Below, piece by piece: positions 25,936 through 33,003 of a stretch of 50,442 nt of DNA. The notes below the pieces were generated by a model, which was not told the DNA's origin, did not search any database, and worked only from the letters and a program-made list of their open reading frames with translations. The stretch is from Flavobacteriaceae bacterium (GTDB lineage: Bacteria; Bacteroidota; Bacteroidia; Flavobacteriales; Flavobacteriaceae). The translations under genes were made by a program, and so were the position numbers. The stretch's first letter is position 1, and every line of letters starts with the position of its first letter. Location: contig NVXD01000024.1 of NCBI GenBank assembly GCA_002746415.1, forward strand, positions 1-50,442, read 5' to 3'.

Positions 25936-26604
25936 TTAGATAAGTCCTAAATCTTTTGCGTTGGCAACTAAATGAATTGCATTTTTTGCTTTTAATTCCA
26001 ATTTAAGTCTGTTTAATCTTTTCTCTATGGAACTAACACTACTTGGAATAATACTGTTTTGTCTAAAATGTATTGCAATCTGCTCTTGTGTGAGCCCGTT
26101 TGATAAATGTATTAGTAAGTTCACATCATAATCTTCAATTTCAAAAACTTCTTTTCTATTCATAAAACCTAACAATTCAGGAGAAATATAGGTTTTTCCT
26201 GTTTGTACATCCTTAATAGCCTGAGTTAGATTTTTTAATCCATATCTGCTTTTAATTATGTAGCCATCAATTAGCTTATGTTCAATAAGAGGTCTTATTT
26301 TTATGAATCTATCCTCTACGGAATATATAAGTGTTTTGAGATTTGGTTGTTTTAATTTTAAAATCTTAATCAATTCATCTCCAGACTTTATTTTACTCCC
26401 TCTATGGTCTTCTTTAAAAGATAAATCACTTATGACTAAATCAAAAGGCAAATCATCTTTTTGGGCTTTTAAAAACTTTAAATAGGCATCATCACAATAT
26501 TGGGATTGAATTACAATTTCAATTTTACCTTCTTGTTTTAGCATTTGGACAATTCCAAATCCAATACTATCTAAGTCTTCAACAATTAATACCTTTTTGA
26601 ACAT
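25936..26604 (-). CDS. two-component response regulator, LuxR/NarL-type
   Basis: A 222-residue regulator. The receiver domain begins KKVLIVEDLDSIGFG; the phospho-acceptor is Asp60 in LVISDLSF, and the conserved Ser/Thr (YSVE) and Lys (IIKSRYG) follow. The C-terminal DNA-binding region (about residues 155-215) contains the helix-turn-helix SNGLTQEQIAIHFRQNSIIPSSVSSIEKRLNRLK of the GerE/LuxR type. The ATG overlaps the kinase stop by 1 nt (TAATG), so the two are made together. It is the natural candidate to bind the paired inverted repeats at 23.8 and 25.8 kb. Confidence 0.88.
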   Translation of the reverse strand: MFKKVLIVEDLDSIGFGIVQMLKQEGKIEIVIQSQYCDDAYLKFLKAQKDDLPFDLVISDLSFKEDHRGSKIKSGDELIKILKLKQPNLKTLIYSVEDRFIKIRPLIEHKLIDGYIIKSRYGLKNLTQAIKDVQTGKTYISPELLGFMNRKEVFEIEDYDVNLLIHLSNGLTQEQIAIHFRQNSIIPSSVSSIEKRLNRLKLELKAKNAIHLVANAKDLGLI

Positions 26605-28559
26605 TATATCGTATCTATTGGAAAAAGGAAGCTAATCTTAATTCCTTTTTCTGGTTCGGAATCAAAAATAAATGTTCCATCGATGGTATAAATACGGTTT
26701 TCCGCATTCTGAAGGCCAATTCCTTTTTTTTCTATATTTTTCATTCCTATTCCATTATCCGCATAACTTATTTTTAGGAATTTTTTCTGACGTTCAAAAG
26801 ACAGGGCAACCAAACTTGCTTTACTATGTTTTTTCATATTTACCATGAGCTCATTCAATACCCTATAAGTTGCAATTTTTTTATAATCTTGTATATTTTC
26901 CCATAAGGCTTCATCCAGCCCTTTTACCGTGATTGTGGTCTCCAGAGTTTGATACTGAGATAATAGCTTTTTAAGCTCTAAATGATAGTCTTTAGTCTTT
27001 ATATCCCCTGTTTCATGTGAAATATCCCTTGTCCTATTATAAATATTTTCTAAAGTATCTAACATGTTTTCCTTTTCTAAATCCTTTGAATGCTGCATAC
27101 TGGTCATCACACCATAAATATCATTCGCCAATTCATCATGTATTTTTTGTGATATACGTTTCTCAGTGGCATATATCTCATTCAATTTTTCCCTTCTGTG
27201 TTTCTGTTTAATAAAAAAGAATAGCACTATTCCTATAAATAAGAATAGACTACTAAAGGATAGGTACATTATTTTTTGGGTACGTTGTTTAAATAGTTCA
27301 GCCGTTTGTAACTGAGTTTCAGTTTCCAATGCCGTGATAACTTCCTGTTTGAGATTATCATCATATTTCATTTTGGCAAACTGAGTTTTTACCCTTAATT
27401 CTTCATCATACAAACTGTCCTTAAGGAAAATATAGCGACTTTTAAAACCATTATTTTTAGGTGAAATTTTCATAAGTAATTTTAAAGCATCTGTCTCTGC
27501 TTTAGGTATTTTAAGCCGTTTGGATAGTGCAATTACCTTATCCAAATACGCTCTAGACCTATTTGGAGCATACGCCATATAATACTCTGCCATGTCTGTA
27601 TAACTTGCAATTTGGCCTCGTCCATCATTTTTTTCTATTCTTATTTGTAATGCTGTATTAAAGGGTTCTTCTATATTACTTGCACCAATTTTCCAACTCG
27701 CGTATGTATAATTATGTAGAATTCTTGCATAGCGGATTGAGTTTCTATTCAACAATGAATCTGCTAATAATTTTTTCAAAATTCCAATGGATTTATGATA
27801 GTCCCCATTATCTGTATAAGTAACCGCTAAATTGTTCTGATAAGCTTTAATATCATTTTTGGAATTTGACGTTTTAATTGCTTTTTGGTAATAATTTATG
27901 GCATCAACTCGGTTTAACAACTTCCTATTATTGGTTCCTAAACCATTGTATACCGCTGCAATATATTTATCATCCTTAGCCATTTTAAAATATTGAAATG
28001 CCTCTGTAAGTGTTTCCTTAGCACCAAAATGGTCATTATGATTTTGCTGAATAATACCTAACCGAATTAATCGACGCCCTATCTGAGCACTATCCTTCAG
28101 TGAAATGAAATAATTTTTGGAAAGATTATGATAAAAAAATGCGCTATCATAGGCTTGTCTATTATCATAATATATGGCTATATCTTTTGAAGACCTGGCA
28201 GCGTAAAAATGATTATCAACTTGGAGTGCTTTTTTTAATAGACCTTTATCGTGATAATGGGAACTATCTTTTTGACCTAGTTGATAATGACAATAACTTT
28301 TGTTGTATAAAATAGCGAGTGCTAAGGAATCAAAACTTTCTCCAGGTATGCTTTTAAGAGCACTGTCAAGATATTTTAATCGTGCAATTGTGCTTATGCT
28401 TTTATTTTTACTTTTCGCAAATAGCAATTGGGCATTTGTATTTTGATCGCTTTTTTTTACTAGAGTATTTCTTTTTTGGCAAGCTATCGCCAAGACCAAA
28501 ACAGTGCAAAACATTAATCTTCTTAGAAAGGGACAAGTTGCTTTCAAAAATTTTACCAA
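26604..28559 (-). CDS. TPR-containing sensor histidine kinase
   Basis: A 651-residue kinase. The N-terminus has a signal sequence with lipobox-like LAIAC (Cys27). About 350 residues of tetratricopeptide-type helices follow (e.g. AAVYNGLGTNNRKLLNRVDAINYYQKAI), outside the cytoplasm. There is then one membrane helix (429-450), a HisKA_3-type dimerisation helix with His474 (KIHDELANDIYGVM), and an ATPase domain with N-box NELMVNMKKH, DNGIG (601-605) and GIGLQNAENR. This is the NarX/DesK-like class that pairs with LuxR-type regulators. The first codon is TTG; the first ATG (28514) would leave a very short signal, so the start is uncertain. Confidence 0.87.
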   Translation of the reverse strand: MVKFLKATCPFLRRLMFCTVLVLAIACQKRNTLVKKSDQNTNAQLLFAKSKNKSISTIARLKYLDSALKSIPGESFDSLALAILYNKSYCHYQLGQKDSSHYHDKGLLKKALQVDNHFYAARSSKDIAIYYDNRQAYDSAFFYHNLSKNYFISLKDSAQIGRRLIRLGIIQQNHNDHFGAKETLTEAFQYFKMAKDDKYIAAVYNGLGTNNRKLLNRVDAINYYQKAIKTSNSKNDIKAYQNNLAVTYTDNGDYHKSIGILKKLLADSLLNRNSIRYARILHNYTYASWKIGASNIEEPFNTALQIRIEKNDGRGQIASYTDMAEYYMAYAPNRSRAYLDKVIALSKRLKIPKAETDALKLLMKISPKNNGFKSRYIFLKDSLYDEELRVKTQFAKMKYDDNLKQEVITALETETQLQTAELFKQRTQKIMYLSFSSLFLFIGIVLFFFIKQKHRREKLNEIYATEKRISQKIHDELANDIYGVMTSMQHSKDLEKENMLDTLENIYNRTRDISHETGDIKTKDYHLELKKLLSQYQTLETTITVKGLDEALWENIQDYKKIATYRVLNELMVNMKKHSKASLVALSFERQKKFLKISYADNGIGMKNIEKKGIGLQNAENRIYTIDGTFIFDSEPEKGIKISFLFPIDTI

Positions 28560-28574
28560 AAAGATACATTTAAA

Positions 28575-28607
28575 TTAAAAAGCCGCTTAAGTAAATTAAA
28601 CGGCTTT
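28575..28607 (-). terminator. terminator after the 53-aa lipoprotein gene
   Basis: AAAGCCG/CGGCTTT arms, extended by TTAA/TTAA around a 5-nt loop with one mismatch; on the minus strand the stem is followed by TTTTTAATTT. It separates the small lipoprotein gene from the kinase gene. Confidence 0.7.
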
Positions 28608-28631
28608 AAATTAAGTAATTAAGTTTTAATA

Positions 28632-28793
28632 TTATGCATTAGGATCTTCCTTTTCTTCTTTAGGATCTTCTGTTGTGCCTTCAGTGGCTTGCTCATAAAG
28701 AGTTTGGTCTTCCGATACACTGCTTTTCGTACAAGAAACAACTGTTGCACATAATCCCAATACTACTACTGTAATCTTTAATAATTTTCTCAT
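28632..28793 (-). CDS. small lipoprotein, 53 aa
   Basis: A 53-residue protein read directly from the sequence: MRKLLKITVVVLGLCATVVS, then Cys21 as lipobox cysteine (VVSC), then a hydrophilic tail rich in Glu, Asp, Lys and Thr ending in EDPNA. It has start, stop and its own terminator, and it is the first gene upstream of the kinase on the same strand. It may be a small envelope partner of the two-component system, but no family is recognised and the role is unknown. Confidence 0.72.
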   Translation of the reverse strand: MRKLLKITVVVLGLCATVVSCTKSSVSEDQTLYEQATEGTTEDPKEEKEDPNA

Positions 28794-28921
28794 TTTTTTT
28801 AAGATTTAATGATTCATTCATCTATTAAAAAATGAGAGGCCTCCCAATCATAATTACTTGGTTTGATTCCGGTTCCAAATAATCACAATACAAACAAACA
28901 ATAGTTTTAGTAATTCATAAG

Positions 28922-28948
28922 GTCATGACCGTCATGACCGTCATGACC
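28922..28948. repeat. three tandem 9-bp repeats GTCATGACC
   Basis: GTCATGACC occurs three times head to tail (28922, 28931, 28940). Each contains the 8-bp palindrome GTCATGAC. They end about 50 nt before the ATG of the plus-strand unknown gene and look like a multi-operator upstream of its promoter. Confidence 0.85.
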
Positions 28949-28985
28949 TATCACCTTTGAAATATATTAATTAGGAGTTTTTGGT

Positions 28986-28993
28986 TATTTTTG
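28986..28993 (+). promoter_or_regulatory. putative promoter -7 box with near-leaderless start
   Basis: TATTTTTG is an exact TAnnTTTG match ending 5 nt before the ATG at 28999, so the transcript could start at or next to the start codon. The nearest TTTG upstream is 26 nt away, too far for a normal -33, hence moderate confidence. Confidence 0.35.
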
Positions 28994-28998
28994 ATAAC

Positions 28999-29733
28999 AT
29001 GGCACTAACCAAACTAACAGAGGAATATTTACCCACCTTCATCTACATCATGGATTTGATTAGAAATGAAGAAGCCTATCCTGATTATAAAAAAATAGCA
29101 AAAGAGGGAGTCGGTCAGGATATAGAAATGTCGCCTCGTACTATTAGACGGGCCTTTATTCTACGAGAAGAGTTGGGGAAAAGCTATTTGGAAAAAGCTA
29201 TTTATATTCCAACTATTAAAACATTAAATGCGCTAACAGCTTATTATTTTGATGATACTGATGTAAGGTTTCTCGCCATTTCAACAACCCACGAGAAAGA
29301 AATTAAACTGTACTTCCTAAAAAACAAACCTTTAAAATCTGTTGTCAATGAAGTATTTGATAGTAAAGTTGATAAGATTAGTTTGATTAAAGAACAAAAA
29401 AGGGGTATACAAGACGTACTGGAGGAATTAAAGGAAAAATCTTTAGAGGATTTTATAGGAAATATTATTAATGAGCGCATCTTGGCAATTAAGAAAAAAA
29501 ATAACGATGACGTATTAAAAGAGGAGCTTATTAAATATTTTGAAGAAAGAATAGCTGTATTAGAAGGGAAACAAAAAAAGGCTTCACTTTTATTTCGGTT
29601 TCTGGGCTCCTTAGGGTTATTTTTTATAAACATTACAGCGCTTGATGATTCTAGGGAAGCGTATATAAATGATTTTCTAGATGATAAAGAAGGGTTGTTG
29701 GATGATGATGAATTGATGGATTTGGTTACCTAA
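28999..29733 (+). CDS. unknown protein with HTH-like N-terminus and C-terminal hydrophobic segment
   Basis: A 244-residue protein I do not recognise. The N-terminal 95 residues (SPRTIRRAF...IPTIKTLNALTAYYFD) have the layout of a helical domain seen at the start of many Bacteroidota signalling proteins (S-x-x-T-x-R-R-x-F ... P-x-x-x-T-L-x-x-L-x-x-Y), possibly DNA-binding. A Lys/Glu-rich, coiled-coil-like middle (about 120-195) follows, then one hydrophobic stretch (LLFRFLGSLGLFFINITAL) and a very acidic end. It is the only plus-strand gene in the island and lies behind three GTCATGACC repeats, so self-regulation is conceivable. An in-frame TTG at 28981 is an alternative start. Confidence 0.65.
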   Translation: MALTKLTEEYLPTFIYIMDLIRNEEAYPDYKKIAKEGVGQDIEMSPRTIRRAFILREELGKSYLEKAIYIPTIKTLNALTAYYFDDTDVRFLAISTTHEKEIKLYFLKNKPLKSVVNEVFDSKVDKISLIKEQKRGIQDVLEELKEKSLEDFIGNIINERILAIKKKNNDDVLKEELIKYFEERIAVLEGKQKKASLLFRFLGSLGLFFINITALDDSREAYINDFLDDKEGLLDDDELMDLVT

Positions 29734-29751
29734 ATTTGCATAAAATATTAA

Positions 29752-29768
29752 AGACCATAGGTCTCTTT
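29752..29768 (+). terminator. weak hairpin after the unknown plus-strand gene
   Basis: AGACC/GGTCT stem with an ATA loop, then a pyrimidine-rich CTTTCT. Possible weak terminator between the convergent genes. Confidence 0.3.
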
Positions 29769-29787
29769 CTGCTTGTACTTATAAATC

Positions 29788-32163
29788 TTAATTTTCAGGT
29801 GATTTACCGTCGTATAGGGGCTTCTCAGATTTGAAAATTTTACCTTCCCATATTACTTTGCCTTCTATTTTTATGAAAGCCTTAGTGGGTTCAACTTTAA
29901 GAACATTAGTAGGGGTTCTTCCATACCTACTTTCTTCAGTCGTAAGTCCATCGTATCTATATCTAACAACAAATTCAGTTGGGTAACGATAACTTGAGAC
30001 TCCTTTTGACAACTTAGGAATCTTAATGCTTTTAACATCAATAAAGTACTGCATTTTATTGGTTGGAAGCTTCAGGAGCATGCGGTCATTCGTTATGGGC
30101 TGTTCCATAAAGAATTCACTTTTTTTATAGGGTAGGTTTTTATTATTAAATAATCTTGAAATACCATCGTCTCCATAATTTGCCCTAGTATTAAATAGAA
30201 GTCCTTTGTTTTTTGCTTTTTCCACTTGGTACTTAGCCTTAAACGCTTCAATTTTAGACAAAGTCGTTCTATAAGGAATATCAATAACCTTTACTTTCAA
30301 TTTTCTGGCTCTTTCTATAGTCCAACTTCTATAGATTTTCAAATGCTCATATGGCATAAAAGCACACTTTGCTATTTTTGGGTATAATGATTCCCAACTG
30401 TTACTGTTTTTCGTGTTTTCTAATACGTCATAGGCACACCTATTTTTCGAAGCACTTTCCCATTCATTGAGTTTCATTCTGGAGGGGTCTTTTAAACCTT
30501 CAGCAAACATAAAAACCAATTGCGCATCTTTATCCCATTTTAAAGGGGACTTGAAAGCAGTTGAATGCTTAGCTCTTAATTTGGCTATTAATTTCTTAAT
30601 TTCTATTCCAGAACCCTCCACCAGTTTTTGTGAATCAATACTTTTTTTCAAAAACTCAATATCTTTCATCAAATTCTTTTTCAATAAAAACCCTCTATTC
30701 CCTGTGGCCCAGAATTTAGAGTCAAACCAATGGCGTTGGGAAATACTATTTGGACCATCTGCTGTGAAATTTTTAAAGGCACCTATAGGGTTTATAGACT
30801 CCTTATCCCTAAACTTTAAGGTGCTAGAAAATGTAAAAAAAATTGATTGTAAAGGAGAATAATATCCTTTAAATGTTGGATGCCTCCAGTCATATCCAAT
30901 TTCAGTGCTTAGCTCATTATGAATTTCCAAAGTGACGTATCTAGTGAAGGGGGAAACTCTGCTTAATTCATCAAGTTGTTCTTTTGAAAAACTAATGGTA
31001 TCAGCGACAGCAGCACTCACAACCGTATTTTTAATAATCGCATCCTTAAAATTAGCATTATTCAATATAGAACCAAATAAATAGGCATCGGTCAAATCGG
31101 CCCCAGAGAAATTTACACCCGTAAGATTACAATAAGCAAGACAAACCCCTTTTAAATTAGCATTAGTAAAATCTGCACCAGACAAGTCCGAAAGAAAAAA
31201 AGAACTCCTAAATAAATTTGCTTTTTGAAACTGAACCTCAGCACCTTGTACATACTGAAAAAAAGTTTTCTCAGCTATGACATTATTAAAAATAGCACTT
31301 TCAATGTTAGCAAAATTAAAATTTGATGAATTCATTATTGATTTACTAAAGTCAGTACCTTGAAGTTCTGAAACTCTAAAACTTCCATGGGACAGGTCCG
31401 TGTCCAAAATTTTTGCTCCAGCCAAAGAAACTCCATCAAAATTGGTTTTTTTATAAATATAGCCTTGAGCAAGTAAACTTTCAATTGCCTCATTCTGACC
31501 TTGAACACTTCCGTCCCTATATTTTAGCGCTCTATCCAATGTTTGCTGGGCTTTAGACACATCAAAGGCACTGGAAGTTGTAGTAGACTCACAACTCGGA
31601 ATCAATTCAATAGTTTGTTCTCCTTTGGTATAGACTTCAATTACCTTGTTATAATAGCACTTTAATCTTAAAGTTGCTTTTATTTTATCAAAACCATACT
31701 GGGCCAAATTAAATTTAACTTTCCCATTCGCATTTGTTTTTTTTATACTGTCTCTAATCTGTACTTCAACTTCCTTTAATAATTTTTGGTGAACACCGTC
31801 CTTAATCGTAAGCCATATAAATTTATCCAAATCTGGTTTCATCGCCAAATTGTTAATAGCTCCAGAACCAAACATGACCATATTGTTTGTTGACCCTACA
31901 GTAAGGTAACCTTCTTTTTGAATAAGAAAAGAGTAATTGGGTTCCCCAATAATAAAGCCCGGATTGTCTGTGAATTTAAATTTACCTTCAGAATCCGTAT
32001 AGGATATAACACCTGTTGATAGCAACTGCACTGCTACACCTTCTATCCCTTTGCTTTTATTAATATCCACAACTCTTCCAATAAGTTGTTTTTTAGCGTT
32101 TTGCCCTAAAAGCAAAAAGAATTGAAGACAAAAAAAAGGAATTAAGAATTTGTTTTTGCACAT
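29788..32163 (-). CDS. exported pentapeptide-repeat protein
   Basis: A 791-residue protein. It starts with a signal peptide (FFCLQFFLLLGQ) and a carboxypeptidase-regulatory-like beta-sandwich (about 25-95: IGRVVDINKSKGIEGVAVQLL...TDSEGKFKF). A second beta domain and a helical linker (AQQTLDRALKYRDGSVQGQNEAIESLLAQG) follow. About 25 pentapeptide repeats of the A(D/N)LXX type (e.g. GADFTNANLKGVCLAYCNLTGVNFSGADLTDAYLFG shortened to its core GADFTNANLKGV) span about 245-380, forming a right-handed beta-helix. The C-terminal half, about 400 residues, has no recognised domain. Export makes this unlike the gyrase-protecting pentapeptide proteins. It forms a two-gene unit with the small membrane protein 7 nt upstream. 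Confidence 0.75.
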   Translation of the reverse strand: MCKNKFLIPFFCLQFFLLLGQNAKKQLIGRVVDINKSKGIEGVAVQLLSTGVISYTDSEGKFKFTDNPGFIIGEPNYSFLIQKEGYLTVGSTNNMVMFGSGAINNLAMKPDLDKFIWLTIKDGVHQKLLKEVEVQIRDSIKKTNANGKVKFNLAQYGFDKIKATLRLKCYYNKVIEVYTKGEQTIELIPSCESTTTSSAFDVSKAQQTLDRALKYRDGSVQGQNEAIESLLAQGYIYKKTNFDGVSLAGAKILDTDLSHGSFRVSELQGTDFSKSIMNSSNFNFANIESAIFNNVIAEKTFFQYVQGAEVQFQKANLFRSSFFLSDLSGADFTNANLKGVCLAYCNLTGVNFSGADLTDAYLFGSILNNANFKDAIIKNTVVSAAVADTISFSKEQLDELSRVSPFTRYVTLEIHNELSTEIGYDWRHPTFKGYYSPLQSIFFTFSSTLKFRDKESINPIGAFKNFTADGPNSISQRHWFDSKFWATGNRGFLLKKNLMKDIEFLKKSIDSQKLVEGSGIEIKKLIAKLRAKHSTAFKSPLKWDKDAQLVFMFAEGLKDPSRMKLNEWESASKNRCAYDVLENTKNSNSWESLYPKIAKCAFMPYEHLKIYRSWTIERARKLKVKVIDIPYRTTLSKIEAFKAKYQVEKAKNKGLLFNTRANYGDDGISRLFNNKNLPYKKSEFFMEQPITNDRMLLKLPTNKMQYFIDVKSIKIPKLSKGVSSYRYPTEFVVRYRYDGLTTEESRYGRTPTNVLKVEPTKAFIKIEGKVIWEGKIFKSEKPLYDGKSPEN

Positions 32164-32170
32164 GTATTTC

Positions 32171-32659
32171 CTAATATTTATTAAACTCCAAATTTGAAAA
32201 TCTCATAGATCTATGGTACAAAAGTGTATCTGCTCGGTATACAAAAAAATCAAACTCACGATCATCATTTAGTAAAGAAAAAGGTATGTCTGCATAGGTA
32301 ACACCATCGCTACCAGTTTTACTGGAAGTGCATGAATTGCATTCGGCAATATTGAAATAAGCTTTTTGCAAAATTTTGCCTTTATACTGTAAAATTTGTT
32401 TTATTCGAATGGGCGCATGTATTTCTTTTGAGTCAATTCCCTTTGTTTTTGCTACAATTTCTTTTTTTTCGGCTTTTTTTATATGCACTTCAAAGGTGTC
32501 TTTCTGTATCGGTTTTTGAATACTATTTGGGTTCACCTCATCATTACTTTTTTCATCTACTAAAAATGGAATCAGTTTAAAAATAATCAAGGCAATAATC
32601 AACAACTTTGCAATTGTAGAAATCCAAAATTTTATTCTTCGTTCCGTTTTCAGATTCAT
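32171..32659 (-). CDS. small membrane-anchored protein of unknown function
   Basis: A 162-residue protein with one N-terminal membrane helix (about residues 12-33, basic before it) and a Lys/Glu-rich stalk. A beta-rich end domain holds a CNSC pair (AECNSCTSSKTGSDGVTYADIPF) that suggests a carboxypeptidase-regulatory-like sandwich (GxDGVTYADIPF). It lies 7 nt upstream of the pentapeptide-repeat gene and is surely cotranscribed. A 9-bp inverted repeat abuts its start codon. Family unknown. Confidence 0.6.
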   Translation of the reverse strand: MNLKTERRIKFWISTIAKLLIIALIIFKLIPFLVDEKSNDEVNPNSIQKPIQKDTFEVHIKKAEKKEIVAKTKGIDSKEIHAPIRIKQILQYKGKILQKAYFNIAECNSCTSSKTGSDGVTYADIPFSLLNDDREFDFFVYRADTLLYHRSMRFSNLEFNKY

Positions 32660-32691
32660 TTACAGGAAAGATATTAAATTTCTCCTGTAAA
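32659..32691. promoter_or_regulatory. inverted repeat at the start of the pentapeptide unit
   Basis: TTTACAGGA (32659-32667) and TCCTGTAAA (32683-32691) are perfect 9-bp arms 15 nt apart, immediately upstream of the ATG. It could be an operator or a leader hairpin. Confidence 0.45.
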
Positions 32692-32835
32692 CCTACAATT
32701 CTAAGTTTTTGGAATGCAAGCCCTCTAAGCTTAAATTTTCAAAATTCAAATACATTATCTGTAAGGGCATTAATAAAGTTACACTATTATAACCAATTGA
32801 TACTCATATATTATTATGCTTAGCCATACGGTAGC

Positions 32836-32890
32836 TTGGACTTAAAATCCAATAGACATTAGTCCATATGGGTTCAAGTCCCATCTCGAG
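32836..32890 (+). pseudogene. tRNA-Leu(UAA) 3' fragment, putative att site
   Basis: 55 nt running from the anticodon stem TTGGACTTAAAATCCAA to CTCGAG of the acceptor are 53/55 identical to 15826-15880 of the intact tRNA-Leu. The 5' part (acceptor and D-arm) is missing, with only GGTAG left at 32830-32834. It cannot fold into a tRNA. It is in the same orientation as the intact gene, as expected of the distal att repeat of an island. Confidence 0.85.
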
Positions 32891-32914
32891 AACAAAAACC
32901 TTCATGTCTTCTCA

Positions 32915-32951
32915 AATAAAAAAGGGACATATTATAAAATACATCCCTTTT
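32915..32951 (-). terminator. terminator of the SusCD-dehydratase-aldolase operon
   Basis: AAAAGGGA (32920-32927) pairs with TCCCTTTT (32944-32951); on the minus strand the stem runs into TTTTTT. It lies 53 nt after the RraA-like gene. Confidence 0.75.
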
Positions 32952-33003
32952 AAAAAAACTAACTCAACAAAATATAATACACTTAATACTTACTTAAAAG
33001 CTT

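Larger units (their letters stand above)
15826..32890. mobile_element. putative genomic island inserted at tRNA-Leu(UAA)
   Basis: The intact tRNA-Leu supplies 15826-15880 and the distal end has the same 55-nt segment at 32836-32890, in direct orientation, 53/55 identical. The repeat starts at the anticodon stem and ends in the acceptor stem, the usual extent of tyrosine-recombinase att sites in tRNA genes. The roughly 17 kb between them carry envelope, regulatory and unknown genes rather than core genes. No integrase, transposase or conjugation gene is visible inside, so the element is decayed, mobilised in trans, or the repeat arose by another recombination. The boundary repeat is seen; the island status is inferred. 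Confidence 0.55.
32660..33003. other. intergenic region at the island's right end
   Basis: 344 nt without a gene. It contains the inverted repeat next to the membrane-protein start, an AT-rich stretch, the tRNA-Leu fragment, and the terminator of the SusCD operon. Nothing else is seen. Confidence 0.6.

Noticed and set aside
28922-28948. Possible CRISPR array
   Set aside because: Units are only 9 bp, have no spacers and no cas genes nearby; operator-like tandem repeats fit better.
29788-32163. Pentapeptide-repeat protein as a Qnr-like quinolone resistance factor
   Set aside because: It has a signal peptide and large extra domains; Qnr proteins are small and cytosolic.
15947-32659. Integrase, transposase or conjugation gene inside the island
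   Set aside because: Each gene was read through; none has a tyrosine or serine recombinase, DDE transposase or relaxase motif.
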